Notes under the pieces: model-generated
The model's input: the letters and a program-made list of their open reading frames with translations, nothing else
The model's database searches: none
What the model was told of the DNA's origin: nothing
In this document: positions 48,915 to 58,095 of the stretch, one piece after another
Layout of the letters: every line of letters starts with the position of its first letter
Position numbering within the stretch: the stretch's first letter is position 1
Made by a program: the position numbers and the translations under genes
From: Idiomarina abyssalis
Lineage (GTDB): Bacteria > Pseudomonadota > Gammaproteobacteria > Enterobacterales > Alteromonadaceae
Direction of reading: 5' to 3'
DNA length: 64,000 nt
Assembly: GCF_900116625.1 (NCBI RefSeq)
Contig: NZ_FPBE01000001.1
Coordinates: 434,001-498,000 of the forward strand

Positions 48915-49676
48915 ATGTCGATTACAAGAAACGAGTTACAAAACTACCTTAATACTCTATTAAACAGTAACCAAATTAAGGACTACTGCCCGAATGGTTT
49001 ACAGGTCGAAGGCAAGGCTGAAATAAGCAAAGTTATTACCGGGGTTACGGCATGCCAGGCCTTGGTTGATAGAGCCGTTTCTGAAGGCGCCGACGCAATA
49101 CTTGTTCATCATGGCTACTTTTGGAAGGGTGAGCCTGCCGAGGTCACAGGTATGAAGAAACGCCGGTTACAACAGTTGTTGAACAATGACATCAACCTGT
49201 TTGCTTATCACTTGCCTCTGGATGTTCACCCTGAGCTTGGCAATAACGCCCAACTGGCAAAATTAATGGGTTGGCATTTCGATGGTGCGGTCGACTCTTC
49301 TGATCCCGCATGCCCTCTGGTCACAGGCCGTTTAGAACAACCTATGCTCGATGATGAGTTGGCAGCCCATTTGGAGGAGAAGTTAAAACGGCAGCTGGTT
49401 TGCCGTGTCACTGGGGGGCATAAAATTGAAAAAGTCGCCTGGTGTACCGGCGGTGGGCAAGGATTTATTGATAGAGCTGCCCAGCTGGGTGTTGATGCCT
49501 TTATTACAGGTGAGGTTTCAGAACCGACCATTCATAGTGCCCGTGAACAGAATGTTGCCTTCTTTGCGGCCGGGCACCACGCTACTGAGCGTTACGGTGT
49601 TAAAGCGCTGGGGGAGCATTTAGCTGAACACTTCAAACTTGGGGTTAAGTTCATTGATATCGATAGTCCGGCTTAA
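48915..49676 (+). CDS. Nif3/YbgI-like metal-binding protein
   Basis: 253 residues, the short bacterial form of the Nif3 family (annotated as GTP cyclohydrolase 1 type 2 homologue). Dinuclear metal ligands: H65, H66 (VHHGYFW), D103 (PLDVH), and a C-terminal His/Glu pair in FAAGHHATERYG. Forms toroidal hexamers in E. coli YbgI. Cellular role unclear. No clear ribosome binding site before the ATG. Confidence 0.92.
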   Translation: MSITRNELQNYLNTLLNSNQIKDYCPNGLQVEGKAEISKVITGVTACQALVDRAVSEGADAILVHHGYFWKGEPAEVTGMKKRRLQQLLNNDINLFAYHLPLDVHPELGNNAQLAKLMGWHFDGAVDSSDPACPLVTGRLEQPMLDDELAAHLEEKLKRQLVCRVTGGHKIEKVAWCTGGGQGFIDRAAQLGVDAFITGEVSEPTIHSAREQNVAFFAAGHHATERYGVKALGEHLAEHFKLGVKFIDIDSPA

Positions 49677-49688
49677 GAGAAGCGCTAA

Positions 49689-50477
49689 ATGAACAGAAAG
49701 AAGCAAGAAAGAGGGGACTTTAGCGGTATCAGCCAAAAATTCTCTAAATCAATCTACGACACCACAAAAGGCCAGTTAAGAGTTGAGGTGCTTAAACGCG
49801 ATTTAGCCTCTCTACTGGCGAGTGAGCCATGCTCTGTGCTGGATGTTGGTGCCGGTTTAGGTCAGGTAAACCAATGGTTCCAGGAAAAAGGCTTTACCGT
49901 TGTGCACTCTGACCTGTCAACGGACATGGTTGAAGACGCTTCCCGAAGACATAAAGCCGCAGGGTTGGGAGGTCAGTGTCAGTATATTACGGCCAGTTTA
50001 AACGATTTGGTTAATCAGCAACCTGTCGTTCAATACGATATTGTCCTTTGTCACGCGGTGCTGGAATGGCTGCCGGACACTGAGGTTGCTATTGAGCAAC
50101 TGGCGTCATTATTGAAGCCCGGTGGCAGGCTTTCGCTCATGTTTTATAATCATCACGCTCAACTATTTGCTAATGCCGTTTATGGAAATTTTGATTACAT
50201 AGAACGGGGATTAAAAGTTAAGAAGACCGTTCGTTTAAGCCCCCAAAACCCCGTTGTGCCAGAAAAAGTGGATGACTACCTGCAAGACAACAAACTAAAA
50301 GTCAGGCAGAAAACGGGGGTTAGATGCTTTCACGATTACTTACGAAACTTAGACGATCAACAACGGTTTGATGAGTTACTGTCACTTGAGATGAAATACA
50401 ACCAAACATCCCCTTATCGCGAGTTGGGACGTTACCAGCATTGGCTTATCGAAAAGCCAAACTTTCAGGAGGAGTGA
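49689..50477 (+). CDS. cmoM: tRNA 5-carboxymethoxyuridine methyltransferase CmoM
   Basis: Methylates cmo5U34 to mcmo5U34 in wobble tRNAs using SAM. It has 262 residues. The N-terminal signature QKFSKSIYDTTKGQLR matches E. coli CmoM (formerly SmtA); the SAM motif is VLDVGAGLGQ (50-59), and DIVLCHAVLEWL is the post-motif. Twelve bases after the Nif3 gene. Confidence 0.9.
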   Translation: MNRKKQERGDFSGISQKFSKSIYDTTKGQLRVEVLKRDLASLLASEPCSVLDVGAGLGQVNQWFQEKGFTVVHSDLSTDMVEDASRRHKAAGLGGQCQYITASLNDLVNQQPVVQYDIVLCHAVLEWLPDTEVAIEQLASLLKPGGRLSLMFYNHHAQLFANAVYGNFDYIERGLKVKKTVRLSPQNPVVPEKVDDYLQDNKLKVRQKTGVRCFHDYLRNLDDQQRFDELLSLEMKYNQTSPYRELGRYQHWLIEKPNFQEE

Positions 50478-50479
50478 GT

Positions 50480-51349
50480 ATGGGAAAGCAGTGCGCATTT
50501 ATTGGCTTAGGTGTTATGGGCTACCCTATGGCGGGACATTTACAAAATGCCGGGCACAGCGTTAGCGTATTTAACCGCACCACAGCTAAAGCTGAAAAAT
50601 GGTCAAAGGAATTCTCGGGGAACTACGGAAAAACGCCAGCAGAGGCCGTTAAAAACGCCGATTTTGTCATGGTTTGTGTGGGAAATGACGACGATGTTCG
50701 CAGTGTTTTTTATGGTGACGACGGTCTGCTCTCAAAACTAAAACCCGGTGCAGTGGTTATTGACCATACAACGGCTTCTGCAGAATTGGCTCGGGAGTTA
50801 GAGCTGGCGGTAAAAGAAAAAGAGGGGAGCTTTCTTGATGCACCGGTTTCCGGCGGGCAAGCTGGTGCTGAAAATGGCGTTTTAACGGCAATGGTCGGCG
50901 GCAGTGATAAAACGTTTGCTGCCGCAGATGAGTTATTCCAATGCTATGCAAAAACTCGCCAGTTAATGGGGCCTGTTGGTAGTGGCCAGCTGGCAAAAAT
51001 GGTTAATCAAATTTGTATTGCCGGTGTACTGCAAGGGTTATCGGAAGGTCTTCAACTAGCACGTAAGGTTGGGCTTGATCCGGATAAGCTTATTGCCGCC
51101 ATTAGCAAGGGTGCCGCAGGTTCGTGGCAAATGGAAAACCGCTACAAAACTATGTGGGATAACCATTATGAGCATGGTTTCGCAGTGGACTGGATGCGCA
51201 AAGACTTGAAAATTGCGCTGGCTGAAGCGGATCGGCAGGGCGTTTCTTTGCCTGCGACAGCACTAATTGACCAGTTCTATGCCGATGTTCAAAAAATGGG
51301 TGGTAACCGTTGGGACACATCAAGCCTTTTGGCTCGCCTGGAAAAGTAG
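50480..51349 (+). CDS. 3-hydroxyisobutyrate dehydrogenase-family NAD(P)-dependent oxidoreductase
   Basis: 289 residues from the ATG at 50480 behind AGGAGG; the upstream in-frame codons belong to cmoM. Rossmann GLGVMG (9-14), substrate loop DAPVSGGQAGAENG (120-133), catalytic K173 and N177 (AKMVNQ). The beta-hydroxyacid dehydrogenase family includes tartronate semialdehyde and succinic semialdehyde reductases, so the substrate is open. Followed by a terminator. Confidence 0.9.
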   Translation: MGKQCAFIGLGVMGYPMAGHLQNAGHSVSVFNRTTAKAEKWSKEFSGNYGKTPAEAVKNADFVMVCVGNDDDVRSVFYGDDGLLSKLKPGAVVIDHTTASAELARELELAVKEKEGSFLDAPVSGGQAGAENGVLTAMVGGSDKTFAAADELFQCYAKTRQLMGPVGSGQLAKMVNQICIAGVLQGLSEGLQLARKVGLDPDKLIAAISKGAAGSWQMENRYKTMWDNHYEHGFAVDWMRKDLKIALAEADRQGVSLPATALIDQFYADVQKMGGNRWDTSSLLARLEK

Positions 51350-51369
51350 TGATATTATTTCAGGAAGAA

Positions 51370-51395
51370 AAAAAGGAGGCAAATGCCTCCTTTTT
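51370..51395. terminator. Bidirectional terminator
   Basis: AAAAAGGAGGC-AAAT-GCCTCCTTTTT between two convergent genes. Confidence 0.93.
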
Positions 51396-51415
51396 ATTTG
51401 GTTAAGTTTTAAAAC

Positions 51416-52765
51416 TTAACGGAAGCCTTTACGGCGTAATGCGTTTGTACTGAAGTCATCACGGCTTGGAGAAATATCCCATTCCATGTAAGTACTTTCT
51501 TCATTACCCAGACCAAGCGAGATATAACGACCAGAGTTTAAGTCGTACAATGCTTCGGCAGCCATCCATGGTACGTCTTGGTTATAGAACTGAGTATTCA
51601 GAGCTTCACCAACAAGCCATAGTTCGCCACGACCGTCATAATGGTCGATGATAGACGCTGTCCAGCTATCTTCGTCAATGTACATAGTACGTTTTGAGTA
51701 GATGTGGCGTTCGCCATCTTTAAGGGTACCTTCAACAATCCAAACACGGTGTTTTTCGTAACGAATTAAGTCCTGATTCATATGACCGGCTTTGATAATG
51801 TCTTCATAATCCAGCTCAGGATTCATAATTTCGTAGTTGTTGTAAGGAATATAAACTTCTTTTTTCCCTTTTAGTTCCCAGTTGTACTTGTCTGGGGCAC
51901 CGTTATACATATCCAGGTTATCTGAAGTACGCAGACCATCTGCCGCTGTACCCGGACCGTCATAGGCGACGTTAGGTGCACGACGGACACGACGCTGACC
52001 GGCGTTGTAAATCCATGCGCGGCGGCCTTCTTTTACCTGGTTAATGGTTTCATGAACCAACAGAACAGTACCGGTTAAGCGAGAAGGCGCTTCAACTTCC
52101 TGCATGAAATAAAACAGAATGTTGTCATCGGCTTCCTGACGACCGGTCTCAAGGTACTCAGGGAACGCCAGAGTTTCTTTCAGCTCTACCGTCACATAGT
52201 CGCCATTTGAAAGTACCGGGAACTGTGCAATGTTACGAGTCACAGCACCACCACGGTAACGAGTAATGTGGTTCCAAACCACTTCCAGACCGTTTTCCGG
52301 AATAGGGAACGGGATAGCGGTATCAAAGTTCTCTAAACCGTTACCACCGGCAGCCATTTCTGCGTTTTCCGCGTTTGACTTAATTTTTGGCCACAGCTCA
52401 TCCGGGTAGGTTGCTGTACGGTGAGTTGGGTAAACGTGCATTTTGTAGCTCGAGTATTTCTCGAACATAGCCACTTGACCTGGCGTTAAGTTGTCTTTGT
52501 ATTCGTCCAGGTTGTCGTGAGTAATAGTAAATAACGGTTCTTCATTGGCGAAAGGGTCGTTACCGCGAACAACTTCAACGGAGTGATCAGAGTAACCACC
52601 GTCCCACGCAGGGATTGAACCATCGGCATTTGCCGCTTTCTCAGCACCAATTGGTGTTAAGTCTTGACCAAGCCGTGCGGCTTCTTCAGGTGATACTTTA
52701 GCCGCAACGCTCGCGGAAATCACCGACATGGCGAATACGCCAGCTTTTAGCATCAGTTTATTCAT
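51416..52765 (-). CDS. DUF1329 exported protein
   Basis: 449 residues from the ATG at 52765 (AAGGAAA upstream; signal peptide MNKLMLKAGVFAMSVISASVAA); an upstream in-frame start is rejected. The mature protein matches DUF1329, a periplasmic or outer-membrane-associated family with a LolB-like fold, often next to YCF48-like, MMPL and DUF1302 genes. Divergent here from the YCF48-MMPL pair. Presumed lipid carrier in an envelope export route; not proven. Confidence 0.9.
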   Translation of the reverse strand: MNKLMLKAGVFAMSVISASVAAKVSPEEAARLGQDLTPIGAEKAANADGSIPAWDGGYSDHSVEVVRGNDPFANEEPLFTITHDNLDEYKDNLTPGQVAMFEKYSSYKMHVYPTHRTATYPDELWPKIKSNAENAEMAAGGNGLENFDTAIPFPIPENGLEVVWNHITRYRGGAVTRNIAQFPVLSNGDYVTVELKETLAFPEYLETGRQEADDNILFYFMQEVEAPSRLTGTVLLVHETINQVKEGRRAWIYNAGQRRVRRAPNVAYDGPGTAADGLRTSDNLDMYNGAPDKYNWELKGKKEVYIPYNNYEIMNPELDYEDIIKAGHMNQDLIRYEKHRVWIVEGTLKDGERHIYSKRTMYIDEDSWTASIIDHYDGRGELWLVGEALNTQFYNQDVPWMAAEALYDLNSGRYISLGLGNEESTYMEWDISPSRDDFSTNALRRKGFR

Positions 52766-52832
52766 TATAATTTTCCTTGTTGTTCTACTTTCCAACATCA
52801 CTTTGCCAGAGGACTGACCTCTCAAGCAATAC

Positions 52833-52866
52833 TTTAACGAAAAAAAGCACGAATTTAACGAAAAAA
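52833..52866. promoter_or_regulatory. Pair of direct repeats in the DUF1329/YCF48 divergent control region
   Basis: TTTAACGAAAAAA occurs at 52833-52845 and 52854-52866, spaced exactly 21 bp, two helical turns. Position just upstream of a possible -10 (TATACA, 52889-52894) suits an activator site. Confidence 0.5.
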
Positions 52867-52927
52867 GGTTTTCAAATATTCTTGAGCTTATACAATCCTA
52901 TGACATTTTTAGTACCCGGGAGGTTCC

Positions 52928-54100
52928 ATGCGCTTGTCTTTAACCCCATTAGGGGTGTTGTTGGGGGCTATTTTTAGTACCACAGTGCTTGCACAGGAAG
53001 GCGACACAACAACAATAACTGATTACGAAGTGATCAGTGCACCAGTATTGTCATCAGACAGAATTAAAAGCGAAGTACTTATTGAGGTGACAGCTGTCGG
53101 ACCGCGTCTAGTCGCGGTTGGCGCGCATGGCAACATTCTATGGAAAGAAGACGACGACTGGCAACAAGCCGATGTTGATACCAGTGTACTGTTAACCAGT
53201 GTAGCCTTTGCCAATGAACAAATCGGTTGGGGAACAGGGCATCACGGTGTCATTATTAAAACTGAAGATGGCGGTAATAGTTGGAAGCGGCAGTTCGATG
53301 GTTTCGAGCTTATGAAGCTTGAAAAGAGTTACTATGAAAAGCGTATTGCTAAATTAAACGAGCAAATTGAATCGAGCGATGACGAAGAGGTTGTTGGCGA
53401 ACTCGAATGGCAAGTTGAAGAGGCGCAATTTCAAATTAGTAACATTGAGGTTGCCGAAGAAGAAGGTCCAAGCAAACCATTTTTAGACCTTTACGCTAAA
53501 AACGCACGTGAAGCCTTAGCAATTGGTGCCTATGGAACTTTTCTGAAAACTGAAGATGGCGGTGAGAGTTGGCAAGTGATTTCTCATCGACTGGAAAACC
53601 CTAATGGCTATCACTTAAATGCTATTTTCGGTCAAGACGATGACCTTTATATTATGGGCGAGGCCGGTTTAGCATTTGCCAGCAATGATGGTGGAGAGAG
53701 TTGGGAAACATTGAACTCACCTTACCGTGGTTCGCTGTTCGGTGGTCATGTTGATAACGAAGGGCGGCTATGGGTTTATGGGCTGCGAGGAAACGCGTTT
53801 GTTTCTGAAGATAAAGGCCAGAACTTCACTACCATAGACACAGGTACCAGAGTTAACTTATCCGCAGGTACAACGACTGAGTCAGGAACACAGCTTATTG
53901 TTGGACATTCAGGGACTATCCTGGAGGTCGATGAGCAGCTGAATGTAACGAACAGAACTCATCCTAGTGGTTCAGTCATGACTGATATTCTCGAAGTGAG
54001 TGACGGCGAGTGGCTCATGACCGGGCGCAGCGGTTTGCTGCACTGGCCCGCCAAAATAACCGAAGAAGAAGCTTTAGCAACGCAACAAGGAGCGCAGTAA
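52928..54100 (+). CDS. Exported YCF48-like (beta-propeller) protein
   Basis: 390 residues with a signal peptide (MRLSLTPLGVLLGAIFSTTVLA). BNR/YCF48 repeats are visible as KTEDGGNSWKRQF, KTEDGGESWQVI and ASNDGGESWETL, a seven-bladed propeller pattern. A charged helical insert (about 125-180) interrupts the propeller after the first visible repeat. GGGAGG supports the start. Its stop abuts the MMPL start. Probably a periplasmic partner of the RND-type transporter. Confidence 0.9.
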   Translation: MRLSLTPLGVLLGAIFSTTVLAQEGDTTTITDYEVISAPVLSSDRIKSEVLIEVTAVGPRLVAVGAHGNILWKEDDDWQQADVDTSVLLTSVAFANEQIGWGTGHHGVIIKTEDGGNSWKRQFDGFELMKLEKSYYEKRIAKLNEQIESSDDEEVVGELEWQVEEAQFQISNIEVAEEEGPSKPFLDLYAKNAREALAIGAYGTFLKTEDGGESWQVISHRLENPNGYHLNAIFGQDDDLYIMGEAGLAFASNDGGESWETLNSPYRGSLFGGHVDNEGRLWVYGLRGNAFVSEDKGQNFTTIDTGTRVNLSAGTTTESGTQLIVGHSGTILEVDEQLNVTNRTHPSGSVMTDILEVSDGEWLMTGRSGLLHWPAKITEEEALATQQGAQ

Positions 54101-56431
54101 ATGGATAATCCGAGTGCGAATAAGTCGGCAGGACTGCTGGAGAAACTATTATTCACGGTACGGGCTCCCTGGCTAATTGTCTTTCTGTTACTGACATTGT
54201 TTTTGGGCTATCACGCTTCGCAGGTGCGTCCTGACGCCAGCCTGACAAAAATGATTCCAACCAACCATCCTTTTATTCAGAACTACTTTGACTATCAGGA
54301 TGATCTGGCCAGTTTAGGCAACGTGGTTCGGGTTGCTGTTGAGCATAAAGACGGAGATATTTTTGATCCGGAGTTTCAGCAAAAGCTGCAGGAAATTACC
54401 GACGAGATATTTTTCATCCCCGGCGTAAACCGTTCAGGACTAAGAAGCTTATGGACGCCAAATGTTCGCTGGATGGAAGTTACTGAAGAAGGTTTTGTCG
54501 GAGGCCCGGTCATTCCCGATGGCTACGATGGCAGCGAAGAGTCACTAGAGCAGTTAAGAACGAATGTTTTGCGCTCGGGTGAAGTTGGCAACCTGGTTGC
54601 CAACAACTTTGAATCCACTATTGTTTACGTGCCGCTTGATGAGGTTAATCCAGATACCGGTGAAAAGCTGGACTATCAGCAGTTTTCGGAAAAGCTGGAA
54701 ACTCTGGTTCGTGACAAATACCAAAGCGACAACATTGAAATTCATATTACCGGCTTTGCCAAGCTAATTGGTGACTTGATTGAAGGTGCGGAGCAGGTTG
54801 GCTTGTTCTTCCTGTTGGCAATTGCTATCACGCTCATCATGCTTTATTTCTACAGCCGCTGCTGGCGTAGCACCTTTATGGTGCTGAGTTGCTCCATAAT
54901 TGCCGTAATATGGCAGTTAGGAATCATCAAACTCATAGGAAGCGGCATTAATCCGTATTCTATGCTGGTTCCGTTCCTGGTTTTTGCCATTGGGGTTTCC
55001 CACGGTGTGCAAATTATTAATGCCATTGGCATTAACCGGGTGGCAGGGCTTGATAAAGTTGCTGCTGCGCGTGCAGCGTTCCGCGGTTTGTACATAGCGG
55101 GGCTAACGGCTTTAGCCAGTGATGCTATTGGCTTTACCACTTTAATGGTTATTGATATTGAAGTGATTAAGGAATTGGCTATTGCTGCAAGTATTGGTGT
55201 AGCTGTTGTTGTGTTAACCAACCTTGGTTTGCTGCCTATCCTGATGTCTTATCTGGGCACATCCGATAATGGCGTGGCTTATCAGAAGAAGATTGAAGGC
55301 GAACGTCATCCATTATTTGAGTTCTTTGCTAAGTTTACTCAACCTAAGTGGGCGTATTCAGCACTAGGTGTTGCACTTGTTATGCTTGCTTGGGGTCTGG
55401 TTAACAGCCAAAACATGGCTATCGGCGACCTGGACAAAGGGGCGCCAGAGCTTCGTCCTGACAGCCGTTATAATCAGGATAATGCCTTTATCGTTGATAA
55501 CTACAGTTCCAGTACTGACATCTTTGTTGTTATGGCGGCATCGGCTCCAGAGCAGTGCATTGCCTATGACAACCTCGAGTTAATGGAACGTTTTAGCTGG
55601 CATATGGAAAACACCAGCGGCGTTCAGGACGTTAAGTCTGTGGTTTACGTTTCTAAAATGGGTATGTTCGGTATTAACGAAGGTAACCTGAAGTGGTTCA
55701 GTTTAAACCGGAACCAGTACGTGATTAATGCGTCGTTAAGTCGCATTCCCGACGGGCTTATTAATAACGACTGCTCAATGGCACCGGTGATTATCTACCT
55801 GGATGATCACAAAGCGGAAACGCTCGAAAACGTTGTTGCATCGGTTAATAACTTTAACCAGAACTATCAGGAGGACGGTTTAGAGCTGCTAATGGCGGCT
55901 GGTAACTCCGGGATAGAAGCTGCAACAAACTCGGTTATAGAAGCGGCTCAGAATAAAATGCTGCTGTGGGTATACGGCGTTGTGGTTTTGCTGTGCTTTA
56001 TTACTTTCCGCAGTATTCGTACGGTTGCCTGTATTGTTCTGCCTCTGGCTTTCACTACGGTAATGAGTCAGGGTCTGATGGCGGTATTAGGCATTGGTAT
56101 TAAAGTTGCGACCTTACCGGTTATTGCCTTAGGGGTTGGTATTGGTGTCGATTACGGCATTTATATCTACAGTAAGGTGAAAGAAGGTCTGGAGCAGGGC
56201 ATGTCGCTGCAGGATACCTATAAGCACTCGCTGGACAACACTGGCAAAGCGGTAGGCTTTACTGGCCTCACGCTGGCCATTGGTGTTGCAACCTGGATAT
56301 TCTCACCCATTAAGTTCCAGGCGGACATGGGCATACTGTTAACCTTTATGTTCCTGTGGAATATGCTGGGTGCGCTTATTCTTATTCCTGCACTGGCTCG
56401 TTTATTCCGAGTGGGGAATAAAAACAGCTGA
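54101..56431 (+). CDS. MMPL/RND-family transporter
   Basis: 776 residues. One N-terminal helix (about 23-42), a large periplasmic loop with PDASLTKMIPTNHPF, then five helices (about 235-390), a helix near 425, a second periplasmic loop, and five more helices (about 625-775). Half-size, HpnN/MmpL-like, with ALGVGIGVDYGIYIYSKVKE as the conserved TM4-like proton relay in the C-terminal half. Likely moves lipids or hydrophobic compounds across the envelope together with DUF1329 and the YCF48-like protein. Confidence 0.92.
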   Translation: MDNPSANKSAGLLEKLLFTVRAPWLIVFLLLTLFLGYHASQVRPDASLTKMIPTNHPFIQNYFDYQDDLASLGNVVRVAVEHKDGDIFDPEFQQKLQEITDEIFFIPGVNRSGLRSLWTPNVRWMEVTEEGFVGGPVIPDGYDGSEESLEQLRTNVLRSGEVGNLVANNFESTIVYVPLDEVNPDTGEKLDYQQFSEKLETLVRDKYQSDNIEIHITGFAKLIGDLIEGAEQVGLFFLLAIAITLIMLYFYSRCWRSTFMVLSCSIIAVIWQLGIIKLIGSGINPYSMLVPFLVFAIGVSHGVQIINAIGINRVAGLDKVAAARAAFRGLYIAGLTALASDAIGFTTLMVIDIEVIKELAIAASIGVAVVVLTNLGLLPILMSYLGTSDNGVAYQKKIEGERHPLFEFFAKFTQPKWAYSALGVALVMLAWGLVNSQNMAIGDLDKGAPELRPDSRYNQDNAFIVDNYSSSTDIFVVMAASAPEQCIAYDNLELMERFSWHMENTSGVQDVKSVVYVSKMGMFGINEGNLKWFSLNRNQYVINASLSRIPDGLINNDCSMAPVIIYLDDHKAETLENVVASVNNFNQNYQEDGLELLMAAGNSGIEAATNSVIEAAQNKMLLWVYGVVVLLCFITFRSIRTVACIVLPLAFTTVMSQGLMAVLGIGIKVATLPVIALGVGIGVDYGIYIYSKVKEGLEQGMSLQDTYKHSLDNTGKAVGFTGLTLAIGVATWIFSPIKFQADMGILLTFMFLWNMLGALILIPALARLFRVGNKNS

Positions 56432-56463
56432 GCTAGTCACTGACAAACTCACGAGCGGTTTTA

Positions 56464-58095
56464 TCAGGCGTCGGCTTTTATTAAGTCGGCGCCTTTTTCT
56501 GCTATAGCGATGGTGGGGGCGTTCGTATTACCACTTATAACGCGGGGCATAATGGAGGCATCCACGACCCGAAGCCGTTCAACGCCTTTTACTTTTAACT
56601 CTGGGCTAACCACAGCGTCGTTGTCATTTTCAGGCCCCATTTTACAGGTTCCTGTCGGGTGGTAGATAAGTCCGCATTTTGACTTAATTTGCTTTAAAAG
56701 TTGGTCGTCACTAAGTTCTGGGCTGGGGAATATAAACCCACCATGATGCTTTGATAAAGCGGGTTGCTTTAGTATTTCAAAAGCTTTTTTTATACCGTTA
56801 ATTAAGGCTTTCTTGTCGCTTTCTTCTTTTAGAAAACCATAAGTAATGAGTGGTTTGCCAAAAGCGTTTTCCGGGTTCAGCCTAACTTCCCCGCGGGACT
56901 CCGGCCTTAATAAACACACATGACAGGTAAAACCTTGTTTTAAGGTTGGTGTCCAGTCATAGCCGCTGTCGTTAAACATTACCGGCAGCAAGTGAACTTG
57001 AATGTCCGGCTCCTGCACTTTGCCGGACGAGCAATAAAACGCACCGACTTCAGCCAGAGAATGGGCTAACTGACCTTTCTTTGTGAATAGGTAGCTCACA
57101 AAAGGAACTGATAGCTTCACTAAACCGCAGGGCGTAAGAGTCAGTCCGTCTTTGGCGTTGTTCTTACAATGAATACTGATATCAACGTGCTCCTGGAGGT
57201 TTTTGCCGACAGCAGAGTTTTCATGAACTAACTCAATTCCGGACTTAGTTAATTGCTCGGCGGAGCCAATACCTGAACGTAATAGAATTTGAGGAGAATT
57301 AAATGCCCCCGCACAAAGGATGACCTCTTTCTCTGCATTCGCTATATATCGGTTTCTGCCTTGCTGGTAGCAAACGCCTGTGGCCTGTTTACCTGAAAAC
57401 AGCACGCGCTCGGTTAAACAACCAGATAACACCGTTAAGTTTGTGCGAGTTAGAACCGGTTTTAGGTAAGCGTGGTATGCACTGCATCGTTTCCCGTCTT
57501 TAATCGTAAACTGGTATGCACCGTGCCCCTCAAGTTGAGAGCCATTAAAGTCCGGGTTAGCTGTTAAACCGTATTGATCACAGGCCTCTAAGAATTGTCT
57601 TGATACACTATAGTACGGCGCTACATCAGATACCGACAATGGTCCGTTATCACCATGATACTTTGACCGCCCGCGGCTGTTATTTTCACTCTTTATAAAA
57701 TAGGGAAGCAGGTCTCTATAACTCCAGCCGTGATTCCCCAGTTCAGCCCAGGCGGTATAGTCACTTGCCAGGCCGCGGGTGTATATCATGGCATTGATAC
57801 CGCTACTTCCACCCAGCATCTTTCCTCTTGGGGTATAGCAGCCTTTTTCGTTATCGAGTTGAGGCTCTTTTTGACTGCGGTACAGCCAGTTGAATTTTCG
57901 GCTGTGCATAAAGCGCGCAAAGCCGGAGGGCATATCTGAGAACAGACCGCCATGAGAGGTTCCCGCTTCTAATAGCAAAACGCTGTACCTGCCACATTCA
58001 GTTAATCTGTTCGCTAAAGTACAGCCGGCAGAGCCGGCACCGACTATAATGTAGTCAAAGGACTCGGTGTTATTAAAGGGAAGCGGCGTAGTCAT
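56464..58095 (-). CDS. GMC-family FAD oxidoreductase (choline dehydrogenase-like)
   Basis: 543 residues. FAD-binding YIIVGAGSAGCTLANRL near 15-31, GMC signature PRGKMLGGSSGINAMIYTRG, catalytic H479 (YHPTGTCKMG) and N525 (SGNTNAP). Oxidises an alcohol; the substrate could be choline or a long-chain or aromatic alcohol. Its start lies 23 bases inside the 3' end of sbcB, so the two are co-transcribed. No betaine aldehyde dehydrogenase gene nearby, so choline is not favoured. Confidence 0.92.
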   Translation of the reverse strand: MTTPLPFNNTESFDYIIVGAGSAGCTLANRLTECGRYSVLLLEAGTSHGGLFSDMPSGFARFMHSRKFNWLYRSQKEPQLDNEKGCYTPRGKMLGGSSGINAMIYTRGLASDYTAWAELGNHGWSYRDLLPYFIKSENNSRGRSKYHGDNGPLSVSDVAPYYSVSRQFLEACDQYGLTANPDFNGSQLEGHGAYQFTIKDGKRCSAYHAYLKPVLTRTNLTVLSGCLTERVLFSGKQATGVCYQQGRNRYIANAEKEVILCAGAFNSPQILLRSGIGSAEQLTKSGIELVHENSAVGKNLQEHVDISIHCKNNAKDGLTLTPCGLVKLSVPFVSYLFTKKGQLAHSLAEVGAFYCSSGKVQEPDIQVHLLPVMFNDSGYDWTPTLKQGFTCHVCLLRPESRGEVRLNPENAFGKPLITYGFLKEESDKKALINGIKKAFEILKQPALSKHHGGFIFPSPELSDDQLLKQIKSKCGLIYHPTGTCKMGPENDNDAVVSPELKVKGVERLRVVDASIMPRVISGNTNAPTIAIAEKGADLIKADA

